Assembly (NCBI GenBank): GCA_003526525.1 | Contig: DPVV01000357.1 | Location: forward strand, 1-7,908 | Direction of reading: 5' to 3' | Length of the DNA: 7,908 bases | Source: Lachnoclostridium phytofermentans | Lineage (GTDB): Bacteria; Bacillota; Clostridia; Lachnospirales; Lachnospiraceae | Shown here: positions 5,919 through 7,908 of the stretch, one piece after another | Layout of the letters: every line of letters starts with the position of its first letter | Numbering within the stretch: position 1 is the stretch's first letter | Position numbers and translations under genes: made by a program | Notes under the pieces: model-generated | Seen by the model: only the letters and a program-made list of their open reading frames with translations | Told to the model about the DNA's origin: nothing | Databases searched by the model: none

Positions 5919-5948
5919 TTGTGAACGCATAGGAATGAAAGCTATAAA
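5919..5948 (+). promoter_or_regulatory. Possible weak promoter for the metallo-hydrolase / hemZ pair
   Basis: TTGTGA (5919-5924, 4/6) and TATAAA (5943-5948, 5/6) lie 18 bases apart in the 110-base gap after relA. No terminator is visible after relA, so read-through from the relA promoter may be the main source of transcript and this site may only add to it. Confidence 0.35.
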
Positions 5949-5981
5949 TGGTAAGCATAATTACACGAATATGCTATTTAT
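5944..5981 (+). other. Small imperfect hairpin upstream of the metallo-hydrolase gene
   Basis: ATAAAT (5944-5949) and AGCATA (5954-5959) pair with TATGCT (5970-5975) and ATTTAT (5976-5981), with a 4-base bulge on the left and a 10-base loop. It is AT-rich and lacks a U-run, so it is not a convincing terminator. It ends 14 bases before the Shine-Dalgarno at 5996. Confidence 0.25.
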
Positions 5982-6005
5982 TCTATGATGGATTTGGAGG
6001 AAGTT

Positions 6006-6656
6006 ATGAGTAAGATTAGGATTGATATGCTTACCCTTGGTGAGATCAGAACAAATTGCTTTATCCTCAGCAATGAAGATACAAAGGATGCAGTAGTAGT
6101 TGATCCAGGGGATGAATGCGAACGTATTTTAGAACATTTAAATCGTAATGAACTCAGCGTAAAAGCTATATTGCTAACGCATGGACACTTTGATCATATC
6201 ATGGCTGCACAGGAGCTAGCAGCACTTACGAGAGTTTCCATCTATGCATATGAGTCAGAGCGTGAACTTCTTGCGAATCCGGGGCTTAATTGCTCTTCCA
6301 TTTTTGGTAAGTCACTTACTTTAGCCCCTGTAGAAAGTTTGCGGGACCTTGAGAAAATTCAATTTGCTGAGATTGAATTTGTCGTGCTTCATACTCCAGG
6401 ACATACAAAAGGCTCCGTATGCTATTACATTCCGGATGAACAGATTCTTCTAAGTGGAGATACATTATTTTTTGAATCAGTTGGACGTACCGATTTTCCA
6501 ACTGGGAATAGTGAAGTGTTAATAAAATCGATAAATGAGCGGTTATTTCCCTTACCAAAAGAAGTAAAGGTATATCCTGGACATGGCTGTAGCACAAGCA
6601 TTGGGTATGAGATGCAAAATAATCCGTATGTGAATGGAGAGGGAAGTTTTTATTAG
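6006..6656 (+). CDS. MBL-fold metallo-hydrolase, glyoxalase II-like
   Basis: A 216-residue cytosolic protein of the small glyoxalase II-like (YcbL type) subgroup of the metallo-beta-lactamase fold. All expected metal ligands are present: H59-x-H61-x-D63-H64 (THGHFDH), H133 (HTPGHTKGS), D152 (SGDTLF) and H193 (PGHG). Binuclear metal binding and thioester or related hydrolysis are inferred from the family; the substrate cannot be read from sequence. It lacks the C-terminal glutathione-binding domain of true glyoxalase II, as expected for this subgroup. The start at 6006 is chosen because GGAGG (5996-6000) lies 5 bases before it; the in-frame ATGs at 5985 and 5988 have no such site. Its TAG is followed directly by the hemZ ATG, so the two are probably translationally coupled. 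Confidence 0.9.
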   Translation: MSKIRIDMLTLGEIRTNCFILSNEDTKDAVVVDPGDECERILEHLNRNELSVKAILLTHGHFDHIMAAQELAALTRVSIYAYESERELLANPGLNCSSIFGKSLTLAPVESLRDLEKIQFAEIEFVVLHTPGHTKGSVCYYIPDEQILLSGDTLFFESVGRTDFPTGNSEVLIKSINERLFPLPKEVKVYPGHGCSTSIGYEMQNNPYVNGEGSFY

Positions 6657-7908
6657 ATGATGCAAGTAACGATGATTGGGGAGGATTACGAGCAGGACAT
6701 AGCGCCTTTGCTAAAGTCATTCTACCCAAAAGAAGAAATTAATATAAAGAAATATCAAACAGAAACGGAACAAGCGCTGTCTACTGAGACAACGCTTGTC
6801 TTACGACTATTCCTAGACCGATTTAAGGTTTCCTTATATGAGAATGCTATTCTAACGAAAAGCGAAGAGGAAATCTTATCCGAATATCCGCTAACAAGAA
6901 GTATATATCGTAATGCTCTTTTGCGTGTACTCTACCAGCTTCTTTCTGACTATACAAAGGAGGCTCTTCCTTGGGGAATCATGACCGGGATACGTCCTAC
7001 CAAACAAGTACTCGAGAGACTTGAAGATGGGGTTACAGAAGAAGACATCGTGAAGTATCTAAAAGAGGAATACTATTGCTCTGATGAAAAGATTGCATTA
7101 AGTCTCAACGTAGCAAAGCGTGAGCATGGAATACTAAAGGATCTTAGCTATCAAAATGGGCATAGTATTTACATTGGTATCCCATTTTGTCCTAGTACCT
7201 GCCATTACTGTTCTTTTACTTCTTATCCATTGGAACGCTCCCAGCACTTAGTGGAGCCATATCTGATGGCTTTAACGAAGGAAATGGAATATGCATCTAC
7301 TTGTTTAGAGAAACCATTAAGCACTATTTATGTCGGAGGTGGCACCCCAACGACACTTAGCGCGAAGCAATTAGAGTACCTACTAACTAAGGTCGACCAT
7401 TATTTTGGTATCAAAGGGCTAAAGGAACTAACCGTGGAAGCAGGACGACCGGATAGTATTACTAGAGAGAAACTAAAGGTATTAAAAGACTTTGGTGTAT
7501 CAAGAATATCGATTAATCCTCAATCCATGCGACAGAAAACCTTGGATTTAATAGGAAGAAAACATACCGCTACTCAGATTGAAGAAGCATTTTACTTAGC
7601 AAGGGAGATTGGCCATGATAATATCAATATGGATATTATTATCGGTCTAAGCGGAGAAAATCCTTCTGATGTCATATATACTCTTGATAGAATTAAGTCA
7701 ATGAATCCAGATAGTTTGACCGTGCATACACTTGCCATAAAGAGGGCTGCTAGATTGAATACGCAAAAGGAACAATACAAGGATATGGAAGCAGTTCGCG
7801 TTATTGACATGCTAGCAGAAACAGTGAAATTTGCGAAAGAAAATAGCTATGATCCGTATTACTTATATCGTCAAAAGAATATGGCCGAAAATCTTGAAAA
7901 CGTTGGTT
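6657..7908 (+). CDS. hemZ: HemZ, radical-SAM coproporphyrinogen III dehydrogenase homologue (3' end cut by window)
   Basis: 417 codons are visible and the frame is still open at the right edge; family members run to roughly 480-500 residues, so about the last 70 are missing. HemZ is the HemN-related enzyme proposed to decarboxylate coproporphyrinogen III oxidatively using S-adenosylmethionine. PWGIMTGIRPTK (105-116) is a typical HemZ N-terminal motif. C178-x3-C182-x2-C185 (FCPSTCHYCSF) binds the 4Fe-4S cluster, and GGGTP (227-231) is the SAM-binding glycine motif. EAGRPDS (261-267) and SINPQSM replace the EANP and GVQSF of true HemN, which separates HemZ from HemN. ATG codons occur at 6657 and 6660. 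The purine-rich GGAGAGGGAAG (6636-6646) is about 10 bases upstream, and the ATG directly follows the stop of the preceding gene in the same frame. Whether it serves haem synthesis or another role here cannot be told. Confidence 0.93.
   Translation, partial: MMQVTMIGEDYEQDIAPLLKSFYPKEEINIKKYQTETEQALSTETTLVLRLFLDRFKVSLYENAILTKSEEEILSEYPLTRSIYRNALLRVLYQLLSDYTKEALPWGIMTGIRPTKQVLERLEDGVTEEDIVKYLKEEYYCSDEKIALSLNVAKREHGILKDLSYQNGHSIYIGIPFCPSTCHYCSFTSYPLERSQHLVEPYLMALTKEMEYASTCLEKPLSTIYVGGGTPTTLSAKQLEYLLTKVDHYFGIKGLKELTVEAGRPDSITREKLKVLKDFGVSRISINPQSMRQKTLDLIGRKHTATQIEEAFYLAREIGHDNINMDIIIGLSGENPSDVIYTLDRIKSMNPDSLTVHTLAIKRAARLNTQKEQYKDMEAVRVIDMLAETVKFAKENSYDPYYLYRQKNMAENLENVG

Noticed and set aside
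5985..6005. Upstream ATGs at 5985/5988 as the start of the metallo-hydrolase
   Set aside because: GGAGG at 5996-6000 lies downstream of them and fits the ATG at 6006.
6316..6729. Minus-strand frame (137 codons) across the metallo-hydrolase / hemZ junction
   Set aside because: It is antisense to metal-ligand motifs of the hydrolase and the start of hemZ, and its sequence is not protein-like for any family I know.
7592..7810. Minus-strand frame (72 codons) with hydrophobic stretches
   Set aside because: It is opposite conserved hemZ sequence; the hydrophobicity is a by-product of complementing charged codons.

Overview
The window is AT-rich and tightly coded, and every gene reads on the + strand. 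Gene content and order (apt, a bifunctional relA/spoT homologue, a glyoxalase II-like metallo-hydrolase, then hemZ) point to a Firmicute of class Clostridia, most likely a Lachnospiraceae relative of the Clostridium (Lachnoclostridium) phytofermentans type. This assignment is inferred from remembered gene order and protein style; no search was run.

Layout. Positions 2-49 look like the last codons of an upstream gene, followed by a strong intrinsic terminator (81-154). After about 180 bases of AT-rich upstream sequence comes a large fusion gene (339-2387): a degenerate polysaccharide-pyruvyl-transferase-like N-terminus, a two-cluster ferredoxin domain, and an FrhB-type (coenzyme F420 hydrogenase/dehydrogenase beta) C-terminus. 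A good extended -10 promoter (2423-2451) and an unusually long leader of about 177 bases precede apt (2635-3159). An elaborate hairpin with a U-run closes apt (3172-3272). A second good promoter (3336-3364) drives relA (3412-5895), whose N-terminus carries an unusual heptapeptide-repeat extension. A short gap with a possible weak promoter leads to the metallo-beta-lactamase-fold gene (6006-6656). That gene abuts hemZ (6657 to the window edge, incomplete) with no intervening base and in the same reading frame.

How the genes work together. apt salvages adenine to AMP using PRPP. relA makes and degrades (p)ppGpp from GTP/GDP and ATP, so the pair sits at the junction of purine supply and the stringent response. 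This neighbourhood is widely conserved in Firmicutes. The metallo-hydrolase and hemZ (a radical-SAM coproporphyrinogen III dehydrogenase homologue) form a coupled pair downstream. The redox fusion gene upstream of apt is not part of the usual block and looks like an accessory insertion.

Main points for a second look: (1) the three most upstream coding sequences each carry in-frame tandem peptide repeats with different periods (5, 11 and 7 residues), and a 29-base duplication spans the stop codon of the fusion gene; (2) a G6 run in the apt 3' hairpin is complementary to a C6 run just upstream of the relA ribosome binding site; (3) the long apt leader ends in a short overlapping reading frame that is better placed than apt for the only visible Shine-Dalgarno; (4) the pyruvyl-transferase-like domain has lost signature residues. 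No RNA genes, CRISPR arrays, insertion sequences or prophage genes were seen.
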